A stretch of DNA of 64,000 nucleotides from NCBI RefSeq assembly GCF_020881035.1, contig NZ_JAJITC010000015.1, forward strand, positions 1 to 64,000, read 5' to 3'. Positions within the stretch are counted from its first letter, which is position 1; the number at the start of each line of letters is the position of its first letter. The stretch is from Paraburkholderia translucens (GTDB lineage Bacteria > Pseudomonadota > Gammaproteobacteria > Burkholderiales > Burkholderiaceae). Shown in pieces: positions 56,226-64,000 of this stretch. Below the pieces are notes generated by a model. The model was not told where the DNA came from. It worked only from the letters and a program-made list of their open reading frames with translations, and made no database searches. Position numbers and translations under genes: made by a program.

Positions 56226-56657
56226 ATGCCGCAGCGTGGCCTGTCTCTGACGATCGCGACACCGGCGCGCGTCGTGGTCGACGGGCTGCCTGTCGTGTCG
56301 TTGCGCGCCGAGGACGAGAGCGGCGCGTTCGGCGTGCGCGCGGGGCACGCGGACATGGTCACGCTGCTGAGCGCGTCGGTCGTGCGCTGGCGCACGCCGG
56401 ACGGCGGCGAGCATTACTGCGCGGTCGATGGCGGCGTGCTGATCGTATCGCGCGGCACGGCCGTCTCGCTCGCTTGCCGCGAAGCGATACCGGGCGACTC
56501 GCTCGAAGCGCTCGAAGCGGACGTGCGCCGCGCGCGTGCCGCGCAGATCGACGCGATGCGGCGCGCGCGCGTCGAGCAGACGCGTCTGCATGCGCAGGCC
56601 GTGCGTCAGATGCTGCTCTATCTGCGCCCGCGCGCCACACATGGAGAACCGGGATGA
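56226..56657 (+). CDS. atpC: N-ATPase epsilon subunit
   Basis: A 143-aa epsilon subunit: SLTIATPARVVVDGLPVVSLRAEDESGAFGVRAGHADMVTLLS is the N-terminal beta sandwich; GGVLIVSRGTAVSLACREAI follows, then a helical C-terminal hairpin (DVRRARAAQIDAMRRARVEQTRL). AGAAGGAGATTGCG precedes the ATG. Its stop overlaps the start of atpQ. It is part of the central stalk and an inhibitory element. Confidence 0.9.
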   Translation: MPQRGLSLTIATPARVVVDGLPVVSLRAEDESGAFGVRAGHADMVTLLSASVVRWRTPDGGEHYCAVDGGVLIVSRGTAVSLACREAIPGDSLEALEADVRRARAAQIDAMRRARVEQTRLHAQAVRQMLLYLRPRATHGEPG

Positions 56658-56998
56658 CGACGCGGCCGCCTGCCGGCGAGGCGGACCGTCAGGCCGATGG
56701 CGAACCCGGCGAAGCTGGCGACCGCGTCGCGCAAGCCGCACAGCGCGCGGCAAGCCGGGCGCGCACGGGCCGTGCGAACCCGGAGCCATCGCTGGGCGCG
56801 CGGCTTGGCCAGATCGGCATTCTCGGCTGGACGATCGTGTTGCCGATCCTGCTTTGCCTTCTGCTCGGGCGCTGGCTCGACCGCCTGGCGGGTACGCGGG
56901 TATTTTTTGCGGCGCCGCTTCTGATGATCGGCGCGGGCATCGGTCTATGGTCAGCATGGCGCTGGATGCATCGACAGGAAAGGAGAGATCGTGATTGA
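56654..56998 (+). CDS. atpQ: N-ATPase accessory membrane protein AtpQ
   Basis: A 114-aa protein with a polar N-terminus (about 50 residues, Ala/Arg/Glu rich) and two membrane helices: LGQIGILGWTIVLPILLCLLLGRWLDR and VFFAAPLLMIGAGIGLWSAWRWM. Position after atpC and before atpR matches AtpQ of N-ATPases, an AtpI-like protein possibly helping c-ring assembly. The ATG overlaps the atpC stop. Confidence 0.85.
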   Translation: MTTRPPAGEADRQADGEPGEAGDRVAQAAQRAASRARTGRANPEPSLGARLGQIGILGWTIVLPILLCLLLGRWLDRLAGTRVFFAAPLLMIGAGIGLWSAWRWMHRQERRDRD

Positions 56999-57284
56999 CA
57001 CCACCCCGCTTCACTTCGCCGACACGCTCGCGCTTGCCGCCACGGGAATGGCGGTCGGCTTGCTGAGCGGTGCGCTTCACTTCGCGACGCTGCGCTGGAA
57101 CGTCGCGTATTTCGCGCGAGGCCGCGTGATGCACGCTTTCGCGCTGCAACTGGCGCGGCTCGCGCTGACGGCCGCTTTGTTCGTCCTGCTTGCGAAAGCG
57201 GGCGCGTTCGCGTTGCTCGGCGGCATCGGCGGCTTCCTGTGGGCGCGCGGCATCGCGCTCGGCATGCGCAGGGCGGCGCCGTGA
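56991..57284 (+). CDS. atpR: N-ATPase accessory membrane protein AtpR
   Basis: A 97-aa protein with three hydrophobic helices: TLALAATGMAVGLLSGALHFATLRWNVAYF, FALQLARLALTAALFVLLA, and FALLGGIGGFLWARGIAL. It starts at a GTG with AAGGAGAGATC upstream and overlaps atpQ by 8 bp. Three-helix proteins at this place are the AtpR component specific to N-ATPase operons. An Arg-containing helix has been proposed to contact the c-ring. Confidence 0.85.
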   Translation: MIDTTPLHFADTLALAATGMAVGLLSGALHFATLRWNVAYFARGRVMHAFALQLARLALTAALFVLLAKAGAFALLGGIGGFLWARGIALGMRRAAP

Positions 57285-57979
57285 TCCATTCGCCGCTCGT
57301 CACCGCGCCGCTCGTGCGTGCCGGTCCGCTCGTCATCACCGCGCCCGTGGTCGTCACGTGGGCGATCATGGCGGCGATGACGCTCGTCTCGCTATGGCTC
57401 ACGCGCAAGCTGTCCATCCGGCCGTCGCGTACGCAGACCGCGCTCGAACTGCTGGTCGGCACGCTCGACACGCAAATCCGCGACACGATGCAAACCGATC
57501 CGGCGCCGTATCGTGCGCTGATCGGCACCTTGTTCCTGTTCGTGCTGATCGCGAACTGGTCGTCGCTGATTCCGGGCATCGAGCCGCCCACCGCGCACCT
57601 GGAAACGGATGCGGCGCTCGCGCTCGTCGTGCTCGCCGCGACGCTCGTGTGCGGCGTGCGCTCGCGCGGCTGGCGCGGCTACCTCGCGACGTTCGCCGAA
57701 CCGGCGTGGGTGATGATCCCGCTGAACGTCGTCGAGCAGATCACGCGCACGTTTTCGCTGGTGGTGCGCCTGTTCGGCAATGTGATGAGCGGCGTATTCG
57801 TGGTCGGCATCGTGCTGTCGCTGGCCGGGTTGCTGGTGCCGATTCCGTTGATGGCGCTCGATCTGCTGACCGGCGCGGTGCAGGCCTACATTTTCGCGGT
57901 GCTCGCGATGGTATTCATCGGCGCCGCCGTCGGCGAGTCGCGCGCCGTCGTTCACGACAATCAGAAAGGACAGGCATGA
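57281..57979 (+). CDS. atpB: N-ATPase a subunit
   Basis: A 232-aa stator a subunit with five or six helices. ITAPVVVTWAIMAAMTLVSLWLT begins the core, PYRALIGTLFLFVLIANWSSLIPG follows, and the essential Arg lies in NVVEQITRTFSLVVRLFGNVMSG. The end is AYIFAVLAMVFIGAAVG. It starts at a GTG overlapping the atpR stop and overlaps atpE by four bases. It forms the ion half-channels with the c-ring. Confidence 0.93.
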   Translation: MIHSPLVTAPLVRAGPLVITAPVVVTWAIMAAMTLVSLWLTRKLSIRPSRTQTALELLVGTLDTQIRDTMQTDPAPYRALIGTLFLFVLIANWSSLIPGIEPPTAHLETDAALALVVLAATLVCGVRSRGWRGYLATFAEPAWVMIPLNVVEQITRTFSLVVRLFGNVMSGVFVVGIVLSLAGLLVPIPLMALDLLTGAVQAYIFAVLAMVFIGAAVGESRAVVHDNQKGQA

Positions 57980-58221
57980 ACCTTATCGAAATCGTCAGCA
58001 TCGCCGCCGCCGCGCTTGCCGTGTCGTTCGGCGCGATCGGGCCAGCGCTCGCCGAGGGCCGCGCGGTCGCCGCCGCGATGGACGCGATCGCGCGCCAGCC
58101 CGACTCGGCGGGCACGCTGTCGCGCACGCTGTTCGTCGGGCTCGCGATGATCGAGACGATGGCGATCTATTGCCTCGTCGTCGCGCTGCTGTTGCTGTTC
58201 GCCAATCCGTTCGTCAGGTAG
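57976..58221 (+). CDS. atpE: N-ATPase c subunit
   Basis: An 81-aa hairpin of two helices. Helix 1 carries GAIGPALAEGRAVAAAMDAIA with Glu27; the loop is ARQPDS; helix 2 carries LFVGLAMIETMAIYCLVVALLLLF with Glu60, Thr61 and Tyr65. The two-carboxylate pattern is typical of N-ATPases. The B. pseudomallei N-ATPase c-ring was reported as a 17-mer and proton-specific, so proton coupling is the default expectation; Met62 at the Thr67 position of the Ilyobacter sodium site fits that. Confidence 0.95.
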   Translation: MNLIEIVSIAAAALAVSFGAIGPALAEGRAVAAAMDAIARQPDSAGTLSRTLFVGLAMIETMAIYCLVVALLLLFANPFVR

Positions 58222-58229
58222 GGCGCGTG

Positions 58230-58988
58230 ATGAAAATCGACTGGTCGACGCTGGCGCTGCAGACGCTCAACGCACTGATTCTGATCTGGCTGCTCGCGCG
58301 TTTTCTGTTCCGTCCGGTCGCGAAGATCATCGCGGACAGACAGGCGAGCGCGAATGCGCTGATCGGCGACGCAAACGCGGCGAAGCTCGCGGCGCAGGCC
58401 GAACGTGATGCGCTGCAAGCCGAACGCGAGCAGCTCGCCGCGCGGCGCGCGCAGGCGTTTGCCACGATCGAGGCCGACGCGCGCACGCAGCACGCGGCGC
58501 TGCTCGACGCCGCACGCGACGAAGCCGGGCGGCTGCGCGCCCAGGCGGCGGCGGAGCGGCAGCGCGAGAGCGCGGCGCAAGCCGAAGCGGCGTCGGCGGC
58601 CGCCGCCGAGCTGGCCGTCGATATCGCGGGCAAGCTGCTCGACCGGTTGCTGGAACGGTCGCCCGAGGACCTGCGCGTCGCCGGCTTCATCGACGGGCTC
58701 GCGGACGGCGTGCGCCGCTTGTCGCCGGGCGCGCGCGCCGCGCTGGCCGGGGATGTGCCGCTGCGCCTGAGCGCGCCGCGCGAGTTGACGCAGCAGGAGC
58801 GCGCCGCTTGCGAAGCCGCGCTCACGGGCGCCTTCGCCCAGCAGATCCGGTTCGAGACCGGGATCGACCGGACGCTGCTCGCCGGTCTCGAACTGTCGGG
58901 CGGGCACGGCGTCGTGCGCAATAGCTGGCGCGACCAGCTCGAACAGATCCACGGCGAACTGCTTCGCGACGATGGACTCGCGCGCTGA
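58230..58988 (+). CDS. atpF: N-ATPase b subunit, extended
   Basis: A 252-aa stator subunit: one N-terminal helix (LALQTLNALILIWLLARFLFRP), a long charged Ala-rich coiled coil (about 35-140), then a C-terminal extension with PRELTQQERAACEAALTGAFAQQIRFETGIDRTLLAGLEL that recalls the delta subunit's FETGxDxxLxGG-type end. The b subunit of standard F-ATPases is about 156 aa, and no atpH exists in this operon, so this is a b-delta-like fusion doing both jobs. A GTG at 58227 is an alternative start. Confidence 0.9.
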   Translation: MKIDWSTLALQTLNALILIWLLARFLFRPVAKIIADRQASANALIGDANAAKLAAQAERDALQAEREQLAARRAQAFATIEADARTQHAALLDAARDEAGRLRAQAAAERQRESAAQAEAASAAAAELAVDIAGKLLDRLLERSPEDLRVAGFIDGLADGVRRLSPGARAALAGDVPLRLSAPRELTQQERAACEAALTGAFAQQIRFETGIDRTLLAGLELSGGHGVVRNSWRDQLEQIHGELLRDDGLAR

Positions 58989-60540
58989 CCTCGCCCACGC
59001 GTGGCTCGCGCGCAAACGCGAGGCGCTTGCGCGCGTTACGCCGCAGCCGCGGGCGGCGAGCATGGGCCGGGTCGAACAGATCGCCGACGGCATTGCTTTC
59101 GTGTCGGGCCTGCCCGACGCCGCGCTCGACGAGGTCGTCGAAATCGAATGCGGCGTGCGCGGCTTCATTCATTCGCTCGACGCGGCGAGCGCGAGCGTCG
59201 TGCTGCTCGACAGCGGGGAGGCGGTGCGCTCGGGCATGCGCGTCGCGGGGACCGGCAGCGTGCTCGACGTGCCGGTCGGCGACGCGCTGCTCGGCCGCGT
59301 CGTCGATCCGCTCGGCCGGCCGCTCGATGGCGGCGAGGCGCTCGGGGCCGCCATGCGTTTGCCCGTCGAGCGCGCGGCGCCCGCGATCATCGAGCGGGAC
59401 TTCGTGAGCGAGCCGTTGCAGACGGGCGTGCTCGTCGTCGATGCGCTGTTCGCGATCGGGCGTGGGCAGCGTGAGCTGATCATCGGCGATCGCGCGACGG
59501 GCAAGACCTCGCTCGCCGTCGAGGCGATCGTCAATCAGAAACACAGCGACGTGATCTGCGTGTATGTCGCCGTCGGCCAGCGCGCGACGGCGGTGCAGCG
59601 CGTGATCGATGCCGTGCGCGAGCAGGGCGCGTTCGAGCGCTGCATCTTCGTCGTCGCTTCGGCGGCCGCGCCGCCCGGCCTGCAGTGGATCGCGCCGTTC
59701 GCGGGGTGCTCGATCGCCGAGTTCTTTCGCGATCGCGGCCAGCATGCGCTGATCGTGATCGACGATCTGACGAAGCATGCGGCGACCCATCGCGAGCTCG
59801 CACTGCTCACGCGCGAGCCGCCAGGGCGCGAGGCGTATCCCGGCGATATTTTTTATCTGCACGCGCGGCTGCTGGAACGCGCGGCGAAACTGTCGCCCGC
59901 GCGCGGCGGCGGTTCGCTGACGGCGCTGCCGATCGCCGAGACGGACGCCGGCAATCTGTCGGCCTACATTCCGACCAACCTGATCTCGATCACCGACGGA
60001 CAGATCGTGCTCGACGCCGCGCTGTTCGCCGCGAACCAGCGGCCCGCCGTGGACGTCGGCCTGAGCGTGAGCCGCGTGGGCGGCAAGGCGCAGTACGCCG
60101 CGCTGCGCGACGTCGCGGGCCGCCTGCGGCTCGACTACGCGCAGTTTCTCGAGCTCGAAATGTTCAGCCGCTTCGGCGGTCTCGCCGATGCACGCGTCAC
60201 CGCGCAGATCGAGCGAGGCAAACGGATTCGCGCGCTGCTGACGCAGCCGCGCTTCGACGCGTTGGGCGCCGCCGATCAGGTCGCGTTGCTCGCGGCGCTC
60301 GCCGCCGGCGTGTTCGACGGTGTCGCGCCCGAGGTGACGACGTGGGTGCGCGACAAGCTCAGCACGGCGGACGACGTGCATCGCGAAGCGGCAGCGGCGG
60401 CATGGCTGCACGAGCCGCTCGACGACGCGCTGCGCGACAGTCTGAGCGAGCGCATTCGCGCGCTCGTCGAACGGGTGACGCACGAAGGTCCGCACGCGCC
60501 GCAAGCATCAGGGAGTCGCGATGAGCAGCCGGCTAAGTGA
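58972..60540 (+). CDS. atpA: N-ATPase alpha subunit
   Basis: A 522-aa alpha subunit: Walker A GDRATGKTSLAVEAIVNQK, VYVAVGQRATAVQRVIDAV, Walker B ALIVIDDLTKHAATHRELALL, YPGDIFYLHARLLERAAKL and SVSRVGGKAQYAALRDVAGRLRLDYAQF. The N-terminus is shorter than usual, consistent with the altered stator. The ATG lies inside the last codons of atpF (17-bp overlap). Confidence 0.95.
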   Translation: MDSRADLAHAWLARKREALARVTPQPRAASMGRVEQIADGIAFVSGLPDAALDEVVEIECGVRGFIHSLDAASASVVLLDSGEAVRSGMRVAGTGSVLDVPVGDALLGRVVDPLGRPLDGGEALGAAMRLPVERAAPAIIERDFVSEPLQTGVLVVDALFAIGRGQRELIIGDRATGKTSLAVEAIVNQKHSDVICVYVAVGQRATAVQRVIDAVREQGAFERCIFVVASAAAPPGLQWIAPFAGCSIAEFFRDRGQHALIVIDDLTKHAATHRELALLTREPPGREAYPGDIFYLHARLLERAAKLSPARGGGSLTALPIAETDAGNLSAYIPTNLISITDGQIVLDAALFAANQRPAVDVGLSVSRVGGKAQYAALRDVAGRLRLDYAQFLELEMFSRFGGLADARVTAQIERGKRIRALLTQPRFDALGAADQVALLAALAAGVFDGVAPEVTTWVRDKLSTADDVHREAAAAAWLHEPLDDALRDSLSERIRALVERVTHEGPHAPQASGSRDEQPAK

Positions 60541-61402
60541 GATCGAAACCCGCACCGCTTCGGCGACGCAGCTTGACGCGGTGATCGGCGCAATGCGCGG
60601 CATCGCTGCCGCGCGCGAGCGCGAGGCGCAGGCGCGGCTCGCGGGCATCCGCTCGGCGGCGGCGACCGTCGGCGAGGCGATCGGCATGGTGCTCGCCGCT
60701 GCGCCGCCGGCGCGTGCCGAGCGCTTCGCGCCGCCGGAGAACGCCGCGCGCATCCTCATCGTGGTGTGCACCGAGCAGGGTTTCGTCGGCGGCTTCAACG
60801 AGCATCTGCTCGCGCGCGCCGAACGGCTGAAGGCGCACGAGCCGGGCGAGGTTTTCATCGTCGGCACGCGTGGCACGATGCTCGCGCAGGAACGCGCATT
60901 GCGCTATGGCTGGTCCGTGGGGATGGCCGCGCATGCGCAAGATGTGGTGCGCGTGGCCGGTCAGGTCGCGGATGCGGTATTCGCGCGCTTCAGCGACGAG
61001 GCTTCGTCTCAGGTGTGGCTCGTGCACGCGACGCCCGGTCCCGTTCTCGACGAGCGCATCGTGACGCGGCGGCTCGTGCCGTTCGACTTCACGCGCTTCG
61101 AGGTGCCGTCGCGCGGGCAGGCGCCGCTTCTGAACCTGCCGCTCGACAAGCTGTTGACGGGCCTTACCGAGCGCTACGTGTACCTCGAACTATGCGATGG
61201 CCTGATGCAGTCGTTCGCGGCGGAAAACGCGGCGCGCGTCGCGGCGATGCTGGCGGCGAGCCGTCATGTGAAGGACCGGTTGCAGGCGCTCACGCGCGAC
61301 TATCGGATCGTCCGGCAGGACGAGATCACCGCCGAAATCGCCGAACTGGCCGCGACGGGCGCCTGTGCGCCGGCGGCTGCGGCGGCAGGAGCGCAGCCAT
61401 GA
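60521..61402 (+). CDS. atpG: N-ATPase gamma subunit
   Basis: A 293-aa gamma subunit: N-terminal helix LSEIETRTASATQLDAVIGAMRGIAAARERE, ILIVVCTEQGFVGGFNEHLL, and the C-terminal helix YLELCDGLMQSFAAENAARVAAMLAAS before VKDRLQAL, with a longer Ala-rich end than usual. It overlaps atpA by 20 bp and closes the nine-gene operon. It is the rotating central shaft. Confidence 0.93.
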   Translation: MSSRLSEIETRTASATQLDAVIGAMRGIAAAREREAQARLAGIRSAAATVGEAIGMVLAAAPPARAERFAPPENAARILIVVCTEQGFVGGFNEHLLARAERLKAHEPGEVFIVGTRGTMLAQERALRYGWSVGMAAHAQDVVRVAGQVADAVFARFSDEASSQVWLVHATPGPVLDERIVTRRLVPFDFTRFEVPSRGQAPLLNLPLDKLLTGLTERYVYLELCDGLMQSFAAENAARVAAMLAASRHVKDRLQALTRDYRIVRQDEITAEIAELAATGACAPAAAAAGAQP

Positions 61403-61539
61403 AGCGCGCCGCGTCGGCGCGCGTGTCGATGCTTGCTTTCGTGCTGACTGCGGGCTGCGCGAGCGCCGCGCGCGGAGCCGTCTTCCGCCGCGAGGAAGCG
61501 GCGCTATTACTGACGTGTTGCACAATCGGGTCCGGTTAA
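61399..61539 (+). CDS. 46-aa lipoprotein-like ORF after atpG
   Basis: MKRAASARVSMLAFVLTAGC is a lipoprotein signal (lipobox LTAGC), followed by only 26 residues (ASAARGAVFRREEAALLLTC, then CTIGSG). The ATG overlaps the atpG stop. The short, poorly structured mature part suggests the broken start of a larger lipoprotein, for example an outer-membrane efflux protein, rather than an ATPase subunit. Translation is likely; function doubtful. Confidence 0.4.
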   Translation: MKRAASARVSMLAFVLTAGCASAARGAVFRREEAALLLTCCTIGSG

Positions 61540-61809
61540 TTGACCGTCAGGCAACATGTCGTCACTTGTCCCGCCTTCTTTTCTCGGCGTCCATGAACGG
61601 CAGCATAAGCACTTCTTCCTGCAGAGCGTGAGCAGGTGAGATTGTCGCCAGTCCGTCCATGAGGGGTCAGCCGATTCCTACGATCGTCCCCGACGGACTA
61701 CCCTCGTTTCCGCCGTCGCTGATTCAGATAACGCCGGGCGTTGCCGATAATAGTTTCAACGGCACGGCGCAATGCACGGCGCCACGCCGGCGCGACTGAG
61801 GAGGCAGCA
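61540..61809. other. Gene-free stretch
   Basis: About 270 bp with no recognisable gene or terminator. The end near 61800 carries the GAGGAGGCAGCA ribosome-binding site of the next ORF. Confidence 0.35.
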
Positions 61810-62055
61810 ATGAACGACACCGTCATCCCCTTGCGGACCCTGGTCGACAAATGGCTTGCCCCGACCCGCACGACGCCCGCGCATGTGATGCACACCGGCC
61901 GTATGGCGGCCACGCGGGCGCGTTATGTCCGCCTCGAAGGCGCGATCTCTTCGGGACCTCTGACGATCGTATTTTTCCGGCACGGCAATGGTTCGTGGGA
62001 CGTGTTCCCGCCCGTCGTGGAGTCGCCGGCGATGAGTGCGCGTTTTCTTGCCTGA
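61810..62055 (+). CDS. Hypothetical protein, 81 aa
   Basis: MNDTVIPLRTLVDKWLAPTR begins a small soluble protein: HVMHTGRMAATRARYVRLEG, LTIVFFRHGNGSWDVFPPV. The ATG at 61810 has GAGGAGGCAGCA upstream, better than the TTG at 61741. It has no membrane segment or known domain. Such short proteins with a beta-strand-rich middle and a WDVFPP element occur in Burkholderia, but no role is assigned. Confidence 0.6.
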   Translation: MNDTVIPLRTLVDKWLAPTRTTPAHVMHTGRMAATRARYVRLEGAISSGPLTIVFFRHGNGSWDVFPPVVESPAMSARFLA

Positions 62056-62217
62056 GCATTTTGTCAGACCCAGCGGTGCGCGGGCGAGCGAGCGCGCACC
62101 GCATTGTCGGCGAGTCCGGCCTTTATACTGACGGCCGTGCAGCACAACACCCGTCAAAGAACTTTCGCCGCCTGTCTGCGGACGGTTGGCCCCGGCATCG
62201 CTCGAACGCACCCATCC

Positions 62218-63465
62218 ATGGATACTGATCTGCCGTCGTCGCACCGCTCGCTCCCGCGCGTATTCGAAGTTCTCATCGTCTTTCTCAAACTTGGGCTGAC
62301 CAGCTTCGGCGGCCCGATCGCACACATCGGCTACTTCCGGCGCGAGTTCGTCGAGCGCCGGCGCTGGCTCGACGACGAAGCCTTCACCGATCTGATCGGA
62401 CTGTGCCAATTTCTGCCGGGACCGGCGAGCAGCCAGGCCGGGTTCTCGATCGGAGTATTGCGGGCAGGCTGGGCTGGGGGCCTGGCCGCCTGGTGCGGTT
62501 TCACGCTGCCGTCGGTATGCGTGATGCTGGCCTTTGCCGCGATCGCGCCGGACCTGAGCGGTGCTGCCGGCACGGGCGTGATTCACGGCCTCAAACTCGT
62601 CGCGGTGGCCGTCGTCGCGCAGGCCGTCTGGGATATGGCGCGGCGTCTGTGTCCAGATCGCCGCCGCGCGGCGATCGCGCTCGCGTCGCTTGCCTTGCTG
62701 AGTCTGCTGAGCGGCGCCTACGCTCAACTGATCGTGATAGGGGCGGGTGCATTGCTCGGTGTCGCGCTGTGCCGCACGACGGCGGCGCAAGCGCCGCGTC
62801 CCGTTGCGCGCCGGGCCGGCGACTTTCAGGTGTCGCGCGCGGCCGGTATCGCCGCTCTCGTGGTGTTTTGCGCACTGCTTTTTGCGTTGCCGCTATGGGC
62901 GGCAAGCGGGGGCTCGCAAGGCCTGCGCGTATTCGATGCGTTCTATCGCTCGGGCGCGCTCGTGTTCGGCGGCGGGCACGTGGTGCTGCCGTTGTTGCAG
63001 CGTGAAACCGTCGCAACCGGATGGGTCGCGCCGAATGATTTCCTTGCGGGCTACGGCGCGGCTCAGGCGGTACCCGGACCGCTATTCACGTTCGCGGCGT
63101 TCCTCGGCTGGATGATGGCCGTGTCACCCCGGCATTGGAGCGGCGCGCTGCTGGCGACCGTGGGCATCTTTCTGCCGGGGCTGCTGCTCGTGCTCGCGGC
63201 ATTGCCGTGGTGGCAGGCGCTGCGCGCGCGCGCAACGATGTCGGCGGCGCTTGCCGGCGTCAATGCCGCGGTGGTGGGCCTATTGGCTGCCGCGCTTTAT
63301 TCGCCGGTATGGACGAGCGCGGTATTGTCGCCAGCGGATTTCGCCGTTGCGTGCATCGGCTTTTTCCTGTTGATGCGCTGGAAGGTGCCGCCGCTCGCGG
63401 TCGTCGTGCTTTGCGTGGCGGCCGGCATTGCTCAAGCGGTGCTGCACCAGGGCCTGACGATCTGA
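62218..63465 (+). CDS. chrA: Chromate transporter ChrA (bidomain)
   Basis: A 415-aa CHR-superfamily transporter with two homologous halves. The first has LTSFGGPIAHIGYFRREFVERRRWLDDEAF, then LCQFLPGPASSQ; the second has LVFGGGHVVLPLLQRETVATGWVAPNDFLAGYGAAQAVPGPLFTF. About ten or more helices. It exports chromate or takes up sulfate-like anions, depending on the member. The ATG at 62218 (MDTDLPSSHRS) was preferred to an upstream frame start at 62104. No chrB regulator lies nearby. Confidence 0.9.
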   Translation: MDTDLPSSHRSLPRVFEVLIVFLKLGLTSFGGPIAHIGYFRREFVERRRWLDDEAFTDLIGLCQFLPGPASSQAGFSIGVLRAGWAGGLAAWCGFTLPSVCVMLAFAAIAPDLSGAAGTGVIHGLKLVAVAVVAQAVWDMARRLCPDRRRAAIALASLALLSLLSGAYAQLIVIGAGALLGVALCRTTAAQAPRPVARRAGDFQVSRAAGIAALVVFCALLFALPLWAASGGSQGLRVFDAFYRSGALVFGGGHVVLPLLQRETVATGWVAPNDFLAGYGAAQAVPGPLFTFAAFLGWMMAVSPRHWSGALLATVGIFLPGLLLVLAALPWWQALRARATMSAALAGVNAAVVGLLAAALYSPVWTSAVLSPADFAVACIGFFLLMRWKVPPLAVVVLCVAAGIAQAVLHQGLTI

Positions 63466-63613
63466 TCGAGCACGCTTTCACAAGCACTGATCTGCATCAA
63501 GGCGGACAACCGGGCGTCGGGTAGCCTGCAACAGATGATCGCGCGGCCTGCGGGCGTTTGCGGAACCGGACGGTACCGCGCGAAACCCCGACCTGCCGCA
63601 AGCCATTCGCGCG

Positions 63614-64000
63614 ATGACGGACCACATATTCGACAACGGCCTCGCCGGCTACGGATTGGGCGGCGTAAGCGCAAACGACAGCCCACGAGCCGTGCGCGCA
63701 TGGCGGCACCTGCGCTGGGGCCTTTGCGCGCTGAGCTTTTGCGCGATTCCCGCCTTCTACGCCGAACTGACGGTGCCGACCGCGTTTGCGCTGAACCTCT
63801 CGCGGACTCTGTACCTCGGCATATTCGCCGGCTTTGCGTTGTCGTTCACCTGGTTGGCCCATCTGAGCCGGCGGCCGAAGACGCTGCTCGCGAACAACTG
63901 GCTCGACCTGACGATCGCGTTAGGCGCGGCGTTCAGCATCGGCTTCGGCACGCCGCCCTGGCAGCCGGTCGAATGGTTGCTCAGGCTGTCGTTCATGGGG
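63614..64000 (+). CDS. Membrane protein, N-terminal part (cut by window edge)
   Basis: The frame starting MTDHIFDNGLAGYGLGGVSA stays open to the window end (129 codons). It has three hydrophobic segments: WGLCALSFCAIPAFYAELTV, LYLGIFAGFALSFTWLAHL, and NWLDLTIALGAAFSIGFG, with SRRPKTLLANNWLDLTI resembling the short loops before helices in voltage-domain or ion-transport proteins. Identity cannot be settled from the N-terminus. It starts 149 bp after chrA. Confidence 0.6.
   Translation, partial: MTDHIFDNGLAGYGLGGVSANDSPRAVRAWRHLRWGLCALSFCAIPAFYAELTVPTAFALNLSRTLYLGIFAGFALSFTWLAHLSRRPKTLLANNWLDLTIALGAAFSIGFGTPPWQPVEWLLRLSFMG

Overview
The window is a G+C-rich chromosomal segment of a Burkholderiales bacterium, most likely Paraburkholderia or a close Burkholderia-group relative. 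This rests on gene content: hopanoid side-chain genes (hpnI, hpnJ, hpnK, hpnL), an N-type ATPase operon in the order atpDCQRBEFAG, the long form of argG, acnB, and a DUF2760/Hsp70/Hsp70 operon. No rRNA, tRNA, CRISPR array, insertion sequence or prophage was recognised.

Region by region. 1-2,700 holds the end of ilvA and then a decaying stretch: an AraC tail, an iclR gene and a kdgT permease gene that have both lost their 5' halves at one shared junction, and a small acetyltransferase remnant. A pair of small exported protein genes also lies here. 2,722-5,113 holds a ketoglutarate-semialdehyde-type aldehyde dehydrogenase, a cold-shock protein and a hypothetical tail-anchored protein. 5,325-16,317 is a hopanoid head-group locus: hpnJ, an hpnI paralogue, a 62-aa ORF and hpnL in one overlapping operon, then hpnI-hpnK. 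Two paralogous QseBC/PmrAB-like two-component systems are interleaved. Three similar 17-bp tandem-repeat boxes sit before hpnJ, before hpnI (divergent from the first regulator) and before the second regulator. They suggest that these systems control hopanoid modification.

16,409-20,738 holds proQ, a TAXI-type binding protein and a copper-related trio (DUF2946, an outer-membrane-like protein, CopC). 20,772-26,841 holds three LysR regulators, an SDR, and the phnW-phnX pathway for 2-aminoethylphosphonate. 27,127-32,436 holds argG, a GAF-GGDEF diguanylate cyclase and acnB. 32,763-38,064 is an operon of DUF2760 and two atypical Hsp70s. 38,305-43,286 holds a tyrosine recombinase, katG and a zinc alcohol dehydrogenase. 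43,561-46,698 is accessory DNA: an RNase A-like toxin with its immunity gene, a CMD-family protein, an XRE regulator, and a second divergent copy of the katG 3' end.

46,878-54,567 is a caa3-type cytochrome oxidase operon (coxB, coxA, two subunit III-like genes, subunit IV) flanked by two glycine-zipper stress-type membrane proteins and a LemA-like lipoprotein. 54,734-61,402 is the N-ATPase operon. 61,399-64,000 holds two small ORFs, a chromate transporter and the start of an unidentified membrane protein cut by the window edge.

All assignments come from reading the sequence and its translations; no database search was run.
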